A DNA stretch of 64,000 bases from Lateolabrax maculatus (lineage: Eukaryota; Chordata; Actinopteri; Acropomatiformes; Lateolabracidae). Of the stretch, positions 1 to 11,800 are shown piece after piece. A program made the translations under genes and the position numbers. Under the pieces are notes generated by a model. The model made no database searches. It worked only from the letters and a program-made list of their open reading frames with translations, and was not told the origin of the DNA. The stretch covers positions 9,461,501 to 9,525,500 of the forward strand of contig CM062219.1 in NCBI GenBank assembly GCA_031216445.1. The letters run 5' to 3'. How positions within the stretch are numbered: position 1 is the first letter of the stretch; each line of letters begins with the position of its first letter.

Positions 1-949
1 GTAAGCCTGCAGAGTGTCACATACACATGACAAAATTACAAACTACACCCACACGCAGGATGTATACAATGTGCCAAAAGACATTAAGTGCACACCAGTG
101 TGGTTTCTTTTTATCTGTCTTGTGTCTGTTTGGATCTTATCCCAGGATTTGTTTCTCTAATGATTTTGGTATTGACATTATGCTCAGGATACTGTAAACT
201 CAGAACAATCAGCGGAAAAAATATATAATTCACAAAAAGAAAAACACACATTACTCATTTATCTCATCAATCAGGCGGGATAAACTTTGAATTATCCACA
301 AACCACCCTGTGTACCTCCTCGGCTCCCTCCGACATGCTGTGGTCATCACTTACATTCTGTTTCTCTTTTGCAATCTCTCACCCCCTTTTTCTGATGTTT
401 TCTTTTACAATGAGACACTAATTTGTTCAGTACTGGTTTTGGTACCAGTCTCATTATTACTCCATCATTTTGTCCATTTCATCTTTCAGTTTTCTTCTAA
501 AAGTTCTCACATATTTGCTACATCCATTCTCTTTCGCATTAACTTCAGTAGATTTCATACCTCTGACTGACATTTAGCTGTCATTTCTGTCTGTTTCTAA
601 CTTTTTTCTACCTTCTTGTTGGCTGTGTCTTCTATCTCTGATCTCTGTTAGTGTCTTATCACCAGTGTGTGTGTGAGACAGTTACATTTATTTTACAGTT
701 ATAGTTACTAGTTTCTAAAAAAAAAAAAAAAGCAGTGTCTACGTGGGGTTTGTCACATTTCAAATGTCTGCAAGTTGTTAGCGGTTCTCTAAACTTCTCA
801 GATGGTTTCATTTAAATAACTGTTTAAGGCCCAAAGAGCAAAACGTATCCAATATTTCCCAAAAAGTCAAATACTATAGAATGGTCCAAAAAATGAAAGC
901 AGATTTGTGAAGCAGAACTTTGTTTTTTCTTCTTTCCTCTCCTATTAAC

Positions 950-1190
950 CATGTCACGACCCCTCAGATTTATCTGGTGACACATGGAAAGGGGCCCGAA
1001 ACCCTAGCTTGGGAACCACTGGACTAAACTGTCTAGTTGTATATAACGTAGATAAAACTAGCTATTGTACTGTACTTTCAATTTTTAAGTAAGATTTTGA
1101 ATGCTGGACTTTAACTTGGAGGGAGTAGTTTTACATTCATGTATTGTTATTATCCTTAAATAAAGGATCTGAATGCTTCTCCCACTACTG
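950..1190. repeat. percomorph interspersed repeat fragment
   Basis: It contains phrases such as TTGGGAACCACTGGACTA and, near 1159, TAAATAAAGGATCTGAAT followed by CTTCTCCCACTACTG. I recognise these as parts of a very common, non-coding percomorph repeat. Related tails occur at 16380-16470 and 22875-23015 in this window. The boundaries are approximate and I do not know the family name. Confidence 0.55.
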
Positions 1191-2160
1191 CCCTTCGACC
1201 ACATCACTATCTTTCGGACAAAATCTGAAATATGTTGGACAGTTCTTTTTTTTCATATCAACAAAGAAATAATAATGATACGATATTATGAGGCAGAAAG
1301 AAAATAAAACCAATTCATTATGTGGTTGACATTCAAGTTACCCAACAAGAATGAAGGCAATTTGACATGCTATCTCTAGTTTAAAAACTATCTGTGAGCT
1401 TTCACCGTAACACATTCAAATAAATCTACAGTATTGTGTTCACAAGCTCGGCCTCGCCACACTGATGCAAACACTTAAAAGATACAATTACACCCACATA
1501 AACTGACAAAGTAATTCACTTTATGCAATATCAAAATACAAAGAGAGGAAAAACAAAGTCAGAAATTTGAGGTTTTTCATGACAATATTAACCAGCACTA
1601 TTTCATGACAAGACAGAATAACATGGAATCACAGATTACACTGGATGTGTGTTTGTTTGTGTACAGTATGTGTGTGTGTGCGTGCATACTTCCTCAGTAT
1701 TTCTGGCTTTACTGACTAAGAGTTTGAAAGGGAAGCTGCCTGCCTGGTCATCCAAAGAGTGGAAACAATGTTGGTGCGACCGCAGCGCTCCCCCCACCCA
1801 CCCATTAAAATTCACTCCTTCCAATCCCTGAACTTGAAACTTAACTGTAATAGTAACGAGGACTGATTTCTGTCATTCTATTTCCTGGCTTGTTTCTCGG
1901 CTACATCGTGCGTTTCTGTTCAAACCCCGTGCTCGCTGGGCATCATTTTGCCTCCCTTTCGCCCCGCACTTTTAAGTCAAGGAAGCTTCCTTCTTTCATC
2001 TCCATTTTCCTCTGCGTTGCTCTCACTTTCCCTCCACATCGCTCCATCTCTGCCAGTACTGCTGACTCGTCTCTCCTGGGGTTGTGCCTGCTTTGATTTG
2101 GAGCTCAGGTCGGAGCTCAGAAACCATAGCTAAAACAAACACACGTCCTTGGCCACCTCT

Positions 2161-2163
<3 letters not shown>

Positions 2164-2212
<49 letters not shown>
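2164..2212. repeat. (CA)n microsatellite
   Basis: About 24 perfect CA units, continuing as an interrupted run to about 2224. Confidence 0.97.
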
Positions 2213-2219
<7 letters not shown>

Positions 2220-2395
2220 TACACCTGGAAACACTAGCATTGATTAGTCTTGTCTGCCAGCGGTAAGAAGGAACCCTAAATGTAAGTGTGTGTGTATGAG
2301 AGTGTGTGGGTGTGTGAAACGAAGAAGGTGAAGGAGGCAAACTTTGACTACTTATGTCTCAACTGTGACCCACACGGACTTTTACTCCTCATCTG

Positions 2396-2398
<3 letters not shown>

Positions 2399-2427
<29 letters not shown>
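2399..2427. repeat. (CA)n microsatellite
   Basis: About 14 CA units, 74 bases before a TG run on the same strand. Confidence 0.95.
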
Positions 2428-2430
<3 letters not shown>

Positions 2431-2496
2431 CCTCCTTCGCTCTGGTTTTGATTTACCAGTAGTATGTCACCCTTTACCAGCACCCCCCCCCCTCCC

Positions 2497-2500
<4 letters not shown>

Positions 2501-2553
<53 letters not shown>
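2501..2553. repeat. (TG)n microsatellite
   Basis: About 26 TG units. With the CA run at 2399-2427 it forms an inverted pair able to fold into a weak hairpin. Confidence 0.97.
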
Positions 2554-2554
<1 letters not shown>

Positions 2555-4477
2555 GGGAAGGCTGCAGAGCTGCATAAAGGGTTCTTTATTTGAGTCGGAC
2601 AGGGAGAGGAAATCAGCTTTAGAAGTAAAAACAGAGGGAGCAAGAGAGAGATGGAGACCACAGGGCTGCACATCTGGAGTTATTACAAGGCTTCCTCCTG
2701 CTTGCCAAGAAAACGCCGACATTCCTGCCCTCGCTACAAAGACCATGGAGCCTCTACTCTCATCCAGCCCCACTCCTACACACATCCATCACTCAAAAAC
2801 CACATATACACTCGCACGTACCATAAGTAGGGATGTGCACATACACTAGATTTGGAAAGGGAAGAACATGCAGGCGCTTTGCTGAAACACATATATGCCT
2901 CCACGTGAGCGCTCAAACGCAGACATCCTCCCATCGGCCCACATACGCTTCCACTAAAAAGTTCCCTCCCTCCGCAGCCAATCCTTCACTCCCTCTCCAA
3001 ACTTTACAACACACACGGCAAATGAATGCGTCCTCACTTCCTGTTCACCTTTGACCTTCCACTTTCTCCCCAAAAGCCAGAGAAGAAAGAAAGAAAGAGA
3101 GGGAAAAAAAAGCCAGACATAGGGAGGGGAGAAAGGAAGAAGAGAGGAGAGGAAAAATGGGGGGCCGGCGAGCTCCTCCTCCTTCTCCCTCCATATCTCC
3201 TCTCTCTCTCTCCTTCCCTTTTCTCCTTCTGTCTCTCGAAAGGGAAACTTGGTGGCCAGTCCTTTGCCACGTCGAGCCTCCTGCCGGTCCACCTTGTTCG
3301 CTAATGGAGCAGCTTTTTTTGCTCTGGAAAGCCTCGGTAGACAAATCCAAATGACGCAGAAGCAGCATTTGAACACGGTCGGCCTGATTTTGCCTCAGCA
3401 GCGCGGCAGTGTTGACTGAGAGGACGTCTGGAGGTGAATTGGGGCTAACCAGTCAAGAAGGAGACAAAACTGATGTCAGCCAAGAAGAAGAGGCATCACT
3501 CAAAACAAGCAAGAAGTGTAGAAGAGAGAGGAGATTGTCGGGTCTCAGGTATTCTCTCCGCAAGGAGAAATTTCTTTCCGTTTGGCATGTGTCAAGGAAA
3601 CGAAAAGTTGCGTATTCCGGTGCTTTAGTGGGAGGTGTGGATCTGACTTAGTATGATCTCAGCTCACCATGAACACTCAGTGATAAGTTCTAACCAACAG
3701 AGTTTAAGAGCACTTGGAGACCAAAGAGCTGCCTTTTTGGTGTTTCTATCTTTTCATGGCCGTTTCATCTTACCAGTTTTTTGAACTGTTTTTTATGTAT
3801 TTGTTCTTGGCCTGGGGGTCAGCGGGGGCAAACCAAGTTTAGGTTGTACAAAATTTGCGCTAAATGGGTTATGACTCCTATGATTTGTGCTTGTCTTTCT
3901 CTATCTTTCTGCCTTAATCCATTTTCAGTAAACAATCTCTAGTTGAAAAATTGAATGACTGGTAAAAAATTTGAGCGATAGTACCCCAAACAATATAGAG
4001 GATTCACTGGATAATTCATCCGATTTCTTAAATGGATTTATTACTTTTCAGTACCTCTTTGTGTCATTGAGAAAATTTCCAAAATGCATTTCTGCGTCTT
4101 GTGTTTCTCCTCCAGAGCTCGGCCTGGAATGCTGCTTCTCACAGCAGGAAACAGGAGGGAATGTCGTTGAATCTGCCAATCAGTGGCTATAATGTCTGTC
4201 TAACCTCTCCTCCTCCTCCTCCTCTTCCTTCACCTCCCTGCCGGCCTCGTCACCCATCCCTCACACGCTGTTTCTCCTCCAGCCCACACGATCGGCCTGA
4301 TCAGCACTTTGTAGCAGTCAGACTATGAGAGCAGAAGGAGCTGGACTCAAGAGTCTGATACTTGAATCACAGTAAGTAGAGTTTGGAGTGTGTGTGTGTG
4401 AATGAATCCGACGTACTGAACGCATGAGCTTATCTGTGGGAGGACCAGTAAAAACTTGTCCACAGCATCCTTCAGCC

Positions 4478-4567
4478 GCCCAGCCCGCCTGCCCAGTGTT
4501 CAGACTACCTGTTCAGGAAGTAGTGGTTGTACAGTAGTCTGCACATTGGTTAGGCTGGCCGGGGAAG
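4478..4567 (+). ncRNA. mir199: mir-199 precursor hairpin
   Basis: The 5p arm at 4492-4514 begins CCCAGTGTTCAGACTACC and the 3p arm at 4531-4552 begins ACAGTAGTCTGCACATTGG; both agree with miR-199-5p (the a-type) and miR-199-3p as I recall them. Pairing seen by eye: CCAGTGT (4493-4499) with ACATTGG (4543-4549), CAGACTAC (4501-4508) with GTAGTCTG (4534-4541), TGT (4510-4512) with ACA (4531-4533), and an outer GCCT/AGGC. The 16-nt loop is 4515-4530. It lies antisense inside the dnm1 intron downstream of exon 15, as mir-199b lies in human DNM1. The precursor ends are approximate. Confidence 0.95.
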
Positions 4568-4691
4568 CACGGGACGACTCACGGTGTCCACGACAGGGAC
4601 GAGTAAGCATCCAGCAGGCACAAGCACACCAGGCTGTGGGGACACGCAGCACCACCCCTCGTCCATCTGGACAAGCCCAGGCACAAGCCTA

Positions 4692-4831
4692 AATAAAGCA
4701 CCCAAAGGCTCCACCACAGAGGCCTGGCCCTCGCCTATCCTGGATTTATGAGTGACTGATAAATAACTCCCAATTTTTTTCAAAAAACTCTTTTGTATGT
4801 TACTGTTACTGTAAAGAATTGTTGAAATAAA
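4692..4831 (+). promoter_or_regulatory. candidate poly(A) signals downstream of mir-199
   Basis: AATAAA occurs at 4692-4697 and again at 4826-4831 on the strand of mir-199, 125-260 nt past the hairpin. Either could end a primary miRNA transcript. This is inference only, since the motif is common by chance in AT-rich introns. Confidence 0.3.
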
Positions 4832-5648
4832 AAAGCTTGGATATCTATTTGACATTGTTTTTATTTTCCTTTTCTCAAGCAAGTTACACAGAGATTAAAC
4901 GTACATTAATCCACAAAATGGGAAATCCCATATTGACATACTGAATCACATAAATATAAATATAAGTGATGGTTGCATATTCTCAACACGTTGTTTATTT
5001 TTCTACAAAACCATAAGATCCAACAAAGAACTGAAGCCAGAAAAAGGTTCAACCACACAGAAAAAAAAATGAACACTTACCCAAAAAGATATCTAAAACA
5101 GACAGTAAACCCCCAGCATACAATGCACTCTTGACCAAAATGTACAATTACGTCTCTGCTTTCCCTGCACTGACTTGTGGCTGCTTTACCTCAAATGACC
5201 ATGTAATGTGCAGAGGCAGGAAGCCACCATACAAAAATGTTGAAAGAGCAGCCACTCTGTCATTGTCTATTCGCCATTTTTACGAGTCTTTGTATAGCTC
5301 TCCCCAAAAAAGACAGACACAAAATTGTTTGTGGCTTCAGTGTTTGTAGGTGACGTCATGTGAAACGTTACAAGTTTAGCTAGACCCCCTGCCTCATTTT
5401 CCATTCTGTTTTCTTTTCTATCTCTTCACCGCAGTTTATCTTCCAGCCCGCCTGTCTCTGATAAAGGGAACCCACAGCGTACCATTTTGAACTCCTTCTC
5501 CCTCTCAAGTACACAAAAGCAAAGTAGAGGGCAGAAACATTCACACGGTGTCCCATCACAGAGCATCGTCTGCAGGAATGAAAACCGCAAACCGACCTGT
5601 TTCCATTTAGAGCCCTGCCACCATGTCGCAGCCCCAGGAACATGCACC

Positions 5649-5656
5649 CACACACA

Positions 5657-5699
<43 letters not shown>

Positions 5700-5722
5700 A
5701 CGTACACACACACACACACATA
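5649..5722. repeat. compound (CA)n microsatellite
   Basis: CA units interrupted by GTA and TA, repeated twice over 74 bp. Confidence 0.95.
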
Positions 5723-5832
5723 GAGTGCGTTGAAAGCAGCAGTCTGCTGTTTCCCCCCAGGATGTTTACAGCTGGGATCACCAGGCGAGTCTGGCTTTCT
5801 GGCAGCTTTACAGCAGGAGCAGGGAAACCCGG

Positions 5833-5833
<1 letters not shown>

Positions 5834-5873
<40 letters not shown>
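5834..5873. repeat. (CA)n microsatellite
   Basis: About 20 CA units. Confidence 0.95.
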
Positions 5874-5875
<2 letters not shown>

Positions 5876-7223
5876 GAGCCAAAAGGGTCACCTAAAGAAA
5901 ATACATCCTACAGCCACTGACGGACAGCAAAGTAATATCTACTAGTCATTCATCTGTCTGTGTCTCTGTCTGAAACGGTTTTGTGTAAATGTATGAATTT
6001 CACCACAAGGATATATGAATATCACGTGTGCTGGCAGTCTATAAAGTCACAGTTGAGTGGGTCTTTTTTATGTACATTTTTGTTTTCTTTTCATCCTTTT
6101 TTCCTCCATTCACATCTCCCTCCCCCCCTCCCCCCCTCCCCCCATCTCTCTCGGCTTTGGGGAGGTTTAAGCTACAGAGCAGCCTGATTCAAAGAATTGG
6201 CATGTCATGTGGTAATACAGACCAGAAGGTTTCTAGGCACACACACACATTTACACACACAGGCACACTAACCAAAACATCCTGGCACCACTAGTTGGGT
6301 TGAAAGTTATTATTAGTGTCTGGGGGTGGTGCGTGCATGAGTGTTTCTGTGAGTGTGAGTGTGTATTACCAGGCTGCGGCAAGGGTTTTCCCCATGACGA
6401 GAGGCAGTCAATAAAGTGTTGCCGCGCTGTTTTGCAAGTTGGTGTAAAGACATATGAATGTGTCTGTATGTAAATGTGCAACCGCACAAAAAGATGCAGA
6501 AAAACACTTTTTCTCTGCAGACAGTGATACATTTCTTTCAATCTAAATATAAATCTGTTTCCAACTTTTTATCAACTGTGTATATTTTGGCAAGTATCCA
6601 CCCAGGTGCACATGTGAGTACAAGCCCTCATGAGTACTCTAACCTCTAGTGTGTGTGTGTGCTTGTGTGACTGGACTACACAAAAATGTTCAGCTTGGAT
6701 AGAAAACAAAATGGAAAGTTTCTCTTGTTTTCTTTTTTTAATAATTTGCGGTGCTGCAGTGCCCTTCAGCCTCCGCGCTGAGCTTTAACACCAGCGCTGT
6801 GTGTTGGTTTTGGGTCTCCCCGCACCCTCGCAGGCTCCATGTTCAAATAAATATACAGTACAAGAAGCGAGGGAAAGACGGAGGGAGGGGACAGAGGAGA
6901 AGGAGAGGGGGACGAGGAAAGACTGAGGCAGAAATGGATGAGGGGAGGATGAAGAAGAGTTTCCTCTGGTTTGGGGATAAACCTTTAAGGATGTATAAGG
7001 GAGCAATGGGAAATGAGAGAGGGAAAATGGTAAGAAGGCAGGATATAGAAGCAAAACGTCCACCCTCCCCACTTTCTCTCCCTTCACATGGTCCTTGTTA
7101 CTCCTGCTGCTAACCATCTAACAAGAGACACTCCTGCCTCCTCCCCTCACCTCCCCTACAATCCAGTCCCTTTCTTGCTCTGTGCCCCTTCTTTGAAATG
7201 AAGTAAGTTTATTAGAAGCAGCT

Positions 7224-7232
7224 TGTGTGTAT

Positions 7233-7269
<37 letters not shown>

Positions 7270-7308
7270 GGTGTGTGTGTGTGTGTGAGTGTGTGTACGT
7301 GTGTGTGT
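7224..7308. repeat. compound (GT)n microsatellite
   Basis: GT units interrupted by ATGA, ATAG and AC steps. Confidence 0.93.
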
Positions 7309-7416
7309 AATTGGGAACAGGGCAGGGCAGGGGGCTCTGGTATGCACATGTGGGTGCCAGCTTCAGTGTCTGTCATACTGGGGGGTCCTGACTCTTTGTA
7401 AAGGGCCTTCTCAACG

Positions 7417-7418
<2 letters not shown>

Positions 7419-7468
<50 letters not shown>

Positions 7469-7476
7469 ACACACGC
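7419..7476. repeat. (CA)n microsatellite
   Basis: About 28 CA units with one TA interruption, in inverted orientation to the GT run 110 bp away. Confidence 0.95.
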
Positions 7477-8857
7477 GGCCTTATGTCAGCGAGCAGAGCG
7501 GCTGTGGCTAAGGCCTGGAGACAGTGAGACTGTGGCTAGCTCCTAATAGTTCTGCAAAGCATCATGGGACACCGCTTTGACCAGTCAGCCCAGTAACCGA
7601 GCCGGGTCAAATCATCTCAGCCTGCAGAGGACCAACCGTCATATTTGCCAGTGGGATGAACTGGAATGAATTTTGGACCCGAGAGTGGAAAAGAAACTCT
7701 CAATGCTCTCAAGCTCGTGGAGAATAAACACTCAGATCCAACTGAAATATTTTCTCCTGGTGTTGTAATTTTTGAGAAAATATTATTTAAAAAATGCTGT
7801 TGTTAAAATGAGATGCAGAGTTTTTTTTAGATGATTCCAACACAGGTGATGATGTCTCTGGTTGTGCGGTAGAAATGTAGGTAGATCTCACAATAAAATG
7901 TCACGTCGCAGTGTAGTTCACAGTACTAGTCTGATCACAAGATTGCACAACAGTCAACATGGCTTACTGACATTTCAATATGACAATTCGGCTATTGAAA
8001 ATCACTGGGTTGTAGGGATGATTGTGAAATCAGCTTGCCTTGTTCTTTCCAAACATGTCATAAGCTATTTTTCATAATTAATGTGTTTTTGCTACTTTCC
8101 ACAAAACCCTGACTGCACCAACATGAAAAACGCTTTTCAAATAGTTCCCAAATTCAGCCAAACCGTAGCCTAATTTTGAGACTACACTGACAACACTAAA
8201 CTACCCGCTGATAAACCACGAATATTAGCTCAACACATCAGCATTGTTGAGCCACGTGGGATTTGAACCCTTACACCACAGGAGTTCAGTAATACAACAG
8301 CTTCCATGCAACGCTCAGCCAGCACAACCATGTCAAGTCACTGCACAGCCCTGCATGTAGTTAGTGTTTATTACCCATTGTGAACTAACCAAAGCACATC
8401 CATGGCCACAGCCACAGTGACAGCGACAGCAATGGCCAAAGCTATGTCATCTCATAGCTATAGTCATATGGATCAGAGGGAATGCAAAACATACTGCAGT
8501 AACACACGTAACACATAAGAATTTTATTAATTAATTAATATTTTAATTTTTCAATTGTAAAAGTCCCACATACTACATACATTATTGCTTGGTCAAAAAC
8601 CAACAAATTAAATGTATTGTTATTAAAAAGCATTTGTTATATTATGCATTTATGTAATGAAAAACAACATATGAGCTATATTGACAGATTTTTTCTGCTT
8701 TGCACCCCAATAATCATTTTACATGCAAAAATACTCAAACGCAAAACTGTCAGAAGCTTCTTTTAAAGACATATTTTTAATAATAAAATCTAATGAAAAA
8801 GTCTTGAAGTGTGTGCAAATACAAAAAAATGATGTTTATGTGTGATCAGCCTCTCAC

Positions 8858-11800
8858 CTCATCATCTTTATACCAGGACAGGGACTCGGCGGTGAGGACA
8901 AACCAGTACTCCTTTGCTCCTCCCTTCATGATGCTGATGTTGTTGATGGTCAGCCAGCCCTTCCTGATCACCTGAGAGACACACGCACAGACAAAAAGGA
9001 ACGTGATTATGAAGAACATTTCACAGACAAAGATCACCATTTCCCACAACATTTCACAGACTTATTTTTAAACCTGTGTAGGTAACACACACACGTACCT
9101 ACAATAACATGTACGCCGCAGCACAGTAAAATGTAATGTCACTGCTTCTAGTGGAGACAAGAAGCAACTGCCACAAACAACAGCAGGGGTGACGCTCACC
9201 TACATGACTAAACACATTTCCTCACACTCTTTTTCTCTCTTGTATTTCATTCTCTCCACCATACAGAAACTATAGACACATACAGTACATGGTGTGCGTG
9301 TTATTTACCTTGAACCGATCGCTAACTCCTCTCTCCGGCTGAATGAGAATGTGGAGAGAACGTTACACAGCTACGCCAACGCAGGGCATTTAGTAAAGGC
9401 CAAACACACAAGGCTGGTCAAGTTCCAGTACATTAGAGCTGGCTGCTGGGACGGCAGCAAAGGGGGACAGCAAGCAGGGACGGGGCAAGGGAAGTAAGGA
9501 GGTTACAACAGGAATGGCCCATGTCAAATCTTTTTTTGAGACCATGCAGTGAAATGCAGGAGCCTGACTGTCTGATACTGTGTGTGCTTTTTGAATACAA
9601 GTGGTGAAGTGATTCACCTTCACGCATCACTTGTCACCATTCTCTGATGTTAGATTCTATATCTGATGTTTCATTTAAGATTAGGCTTATAGACTTATAC
9701 TGAGGACAGTTAAAAGGGTGCATCATTACAAGTCAATTACATTTATATTGCAGATACATTTCTGTGGGTTTGAACAAGACTTGGCTGACTATCATCAACT
9801 GATGATCCAGCAGGATTTGAAAGGTTAAATAAGACGTAATGCATTGCATTGCTTTCCGTCAGCGTACTTTATGATATGGCCATAAATTTGGGTTAAATCA
9901 CCGGAACAGAAGCTGTGAACTACATCCATCTGTAAACAGGAAGTGAAGATCACCACTTTGTTTACTATATGCCCCTAACCTTTGACCCCAACCTGGGTGG
10001 TTGTTATGACAACTGACAACTCTAGAGGAGACATATGTCTGGGACACTGCAGGTCATTTCCCCTGGCCTTCTGCTACTTTGGATGAATTGGGGAGAGGCA
10101 GGGAATAAAAGAGGGGGGTAGGGGGAAGGAGTCCAGTGACGTGTGAACAAGAATGTTTGATAATTGTCTTCAAGAAAAGAAAATGTCTTTTCTTATTCAT
10201 GAATCTCTTTCTGTCTCCTTCTCTTTGAGATGAAGCTCAAGAACACAAGTGCCTTTTTCTTTATCTAGTTCAAAATACTGCTGGGGGTCGTCTCTTCACT
10301 GCCAAAGCAAACTGGCCTCAGTGTCACAACCAACATCTCCAAACTGAGCCTTTCAACAAGACTGAAAGAAGCCTGTGACAAGAAAATTACATAACAGGGA
10401 AGCAAATATTGATTTAGCTCTTTTATGTTCTCTCGGTTGAGCCGTGCAGGACAGCATTTTACAGTACATTTGTCCTCCTGTACTGTTAGTGTGCGGATGA
10501 GTGTAATGTGTGTGCCTGCAGGGAGGACACAGCTGAAAAAGAGAGGAAAGGGAAGCAGCCAAGCATCCCCCACCACAGCCACCTGCCCATCTACTGGTAG
10601 TTAGTATGAAGCTCATTTCATAGAAACGCACATTCAAACACACACTCGTGGATTCAATCCAGCACACATAAAAGACATACAAGTTTTTGACATATATAGA
10701 TACATGTCTCCTGACATATGCAGAGCGTAAAGACATGAGCACATACGCATGAAAGCCTACCTGCAGACATGCACACACACACACACACACACACTTCAAA
10801 CACACATATGCACACTACTCACCATGATCTCATCCTGAAGCAGAAAAGCCACAGAGGAAGACAAAAGGACGAGACAAAGCAGAAAGAGAAATCACTCAGA
10901 GGAACCAAAATGATAGACACCAAACACCAAGAGCTAAAGAGAATAAGATTGAAGAATAAGATTCAAATGTGGGAAAAATAGAAAAAGATCTACATGCTTT
11001 CAGAGGGAAAAAGCAGAATGTAAATCATGCAAAGTTTGTTTATTTTCTCTTAAATGTGTAGGCACTGATATGATATTGTGACCTATCTAGAGTAGCCAGT
11101 TAATACAGGTTTTGTCAGTCTGTTATTTAGCACACAAATTTAAGTGAAGTTTTGTGGAATGTAAGGCCATCAAAAAAAGGCACCATGAGATTCTGTAGGT
11201 GTTTTGTTTTTGGTCAGGATCCACATTAAAGTGCACATCCTGGAATGTTTTAGAGGATTTCTTAATATCGCAACCAGTTTTTGAAACATATTTGCTGTTT
11301 TCACACAAACTACTGCGCTTACTTAAATGAAAAAAAACACAGATTACAGATTTTGAGGATTGCATAACCTCGGCACCAGAGGTATTCGAGTTTTATATTT
11401 GATATTAATGGTACGATTGCTAAAGCCATGAGCTGTCGGGACCATCGTCCATCTCCATAAAACTGATATTTTGCAACAGACGCCAGTTTGCGCTGACGTC
11501 ACCGTGACTTCCACCAAAAGGACAAGCTGTTTCAAGATTCGACAACTGTTGTCCATTAGTGTGTAACATGTACAGGGCTGCATTGTGTAGGACATGGACT
11601 GTTGCCCAGGGTAACAAGATACTGTATAGCTGTGCTACATTTAGCACGGGCAAAACAGAGAGCCGAGTGCTAACAGGATCAAGCCTTGGGGGGAAAGACT
11701 GTACGAAGTTCAGATGTCATGTTGCAGGCCAACAGATGAGACACACTGGACGAGTTCAGTCTGGAATCATATTCCTGCATGTTAAACAGAACGACTCTGT

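Larger units (their letters stand above)
1..8857. other. dnm1 intron downstream of exon 15 (partial), repeat-rich
   Basis: No dnm1 exon after exon 15 could be recognised here. The rest of the PH domain (expected EKEKKYM start) and the C-terminal exons were not seen on the minus strand. The stretch holds mir-199, many CA/TG microsatellites, purine- and pyrimidine-rich tracts and a repeat fragment at 950-1190. Apparent ORFs are translations of microsatellites. Confidence 0.7.

Noticed and set aside
4610..4640. CAGCAGGCACA resembling the start of miR-214-3p close to mir-199
   Set aside because: Only 11 bases match, the rest differs, no partner arm was seen, and the known mir-199/mir-214 pair is kilobases apart in the DNM3 locus.
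5380..5920. Long ORFs of alternating Cys-Val or His-Thr
   Set aside because: These are translations of CA/TG microsatellites.
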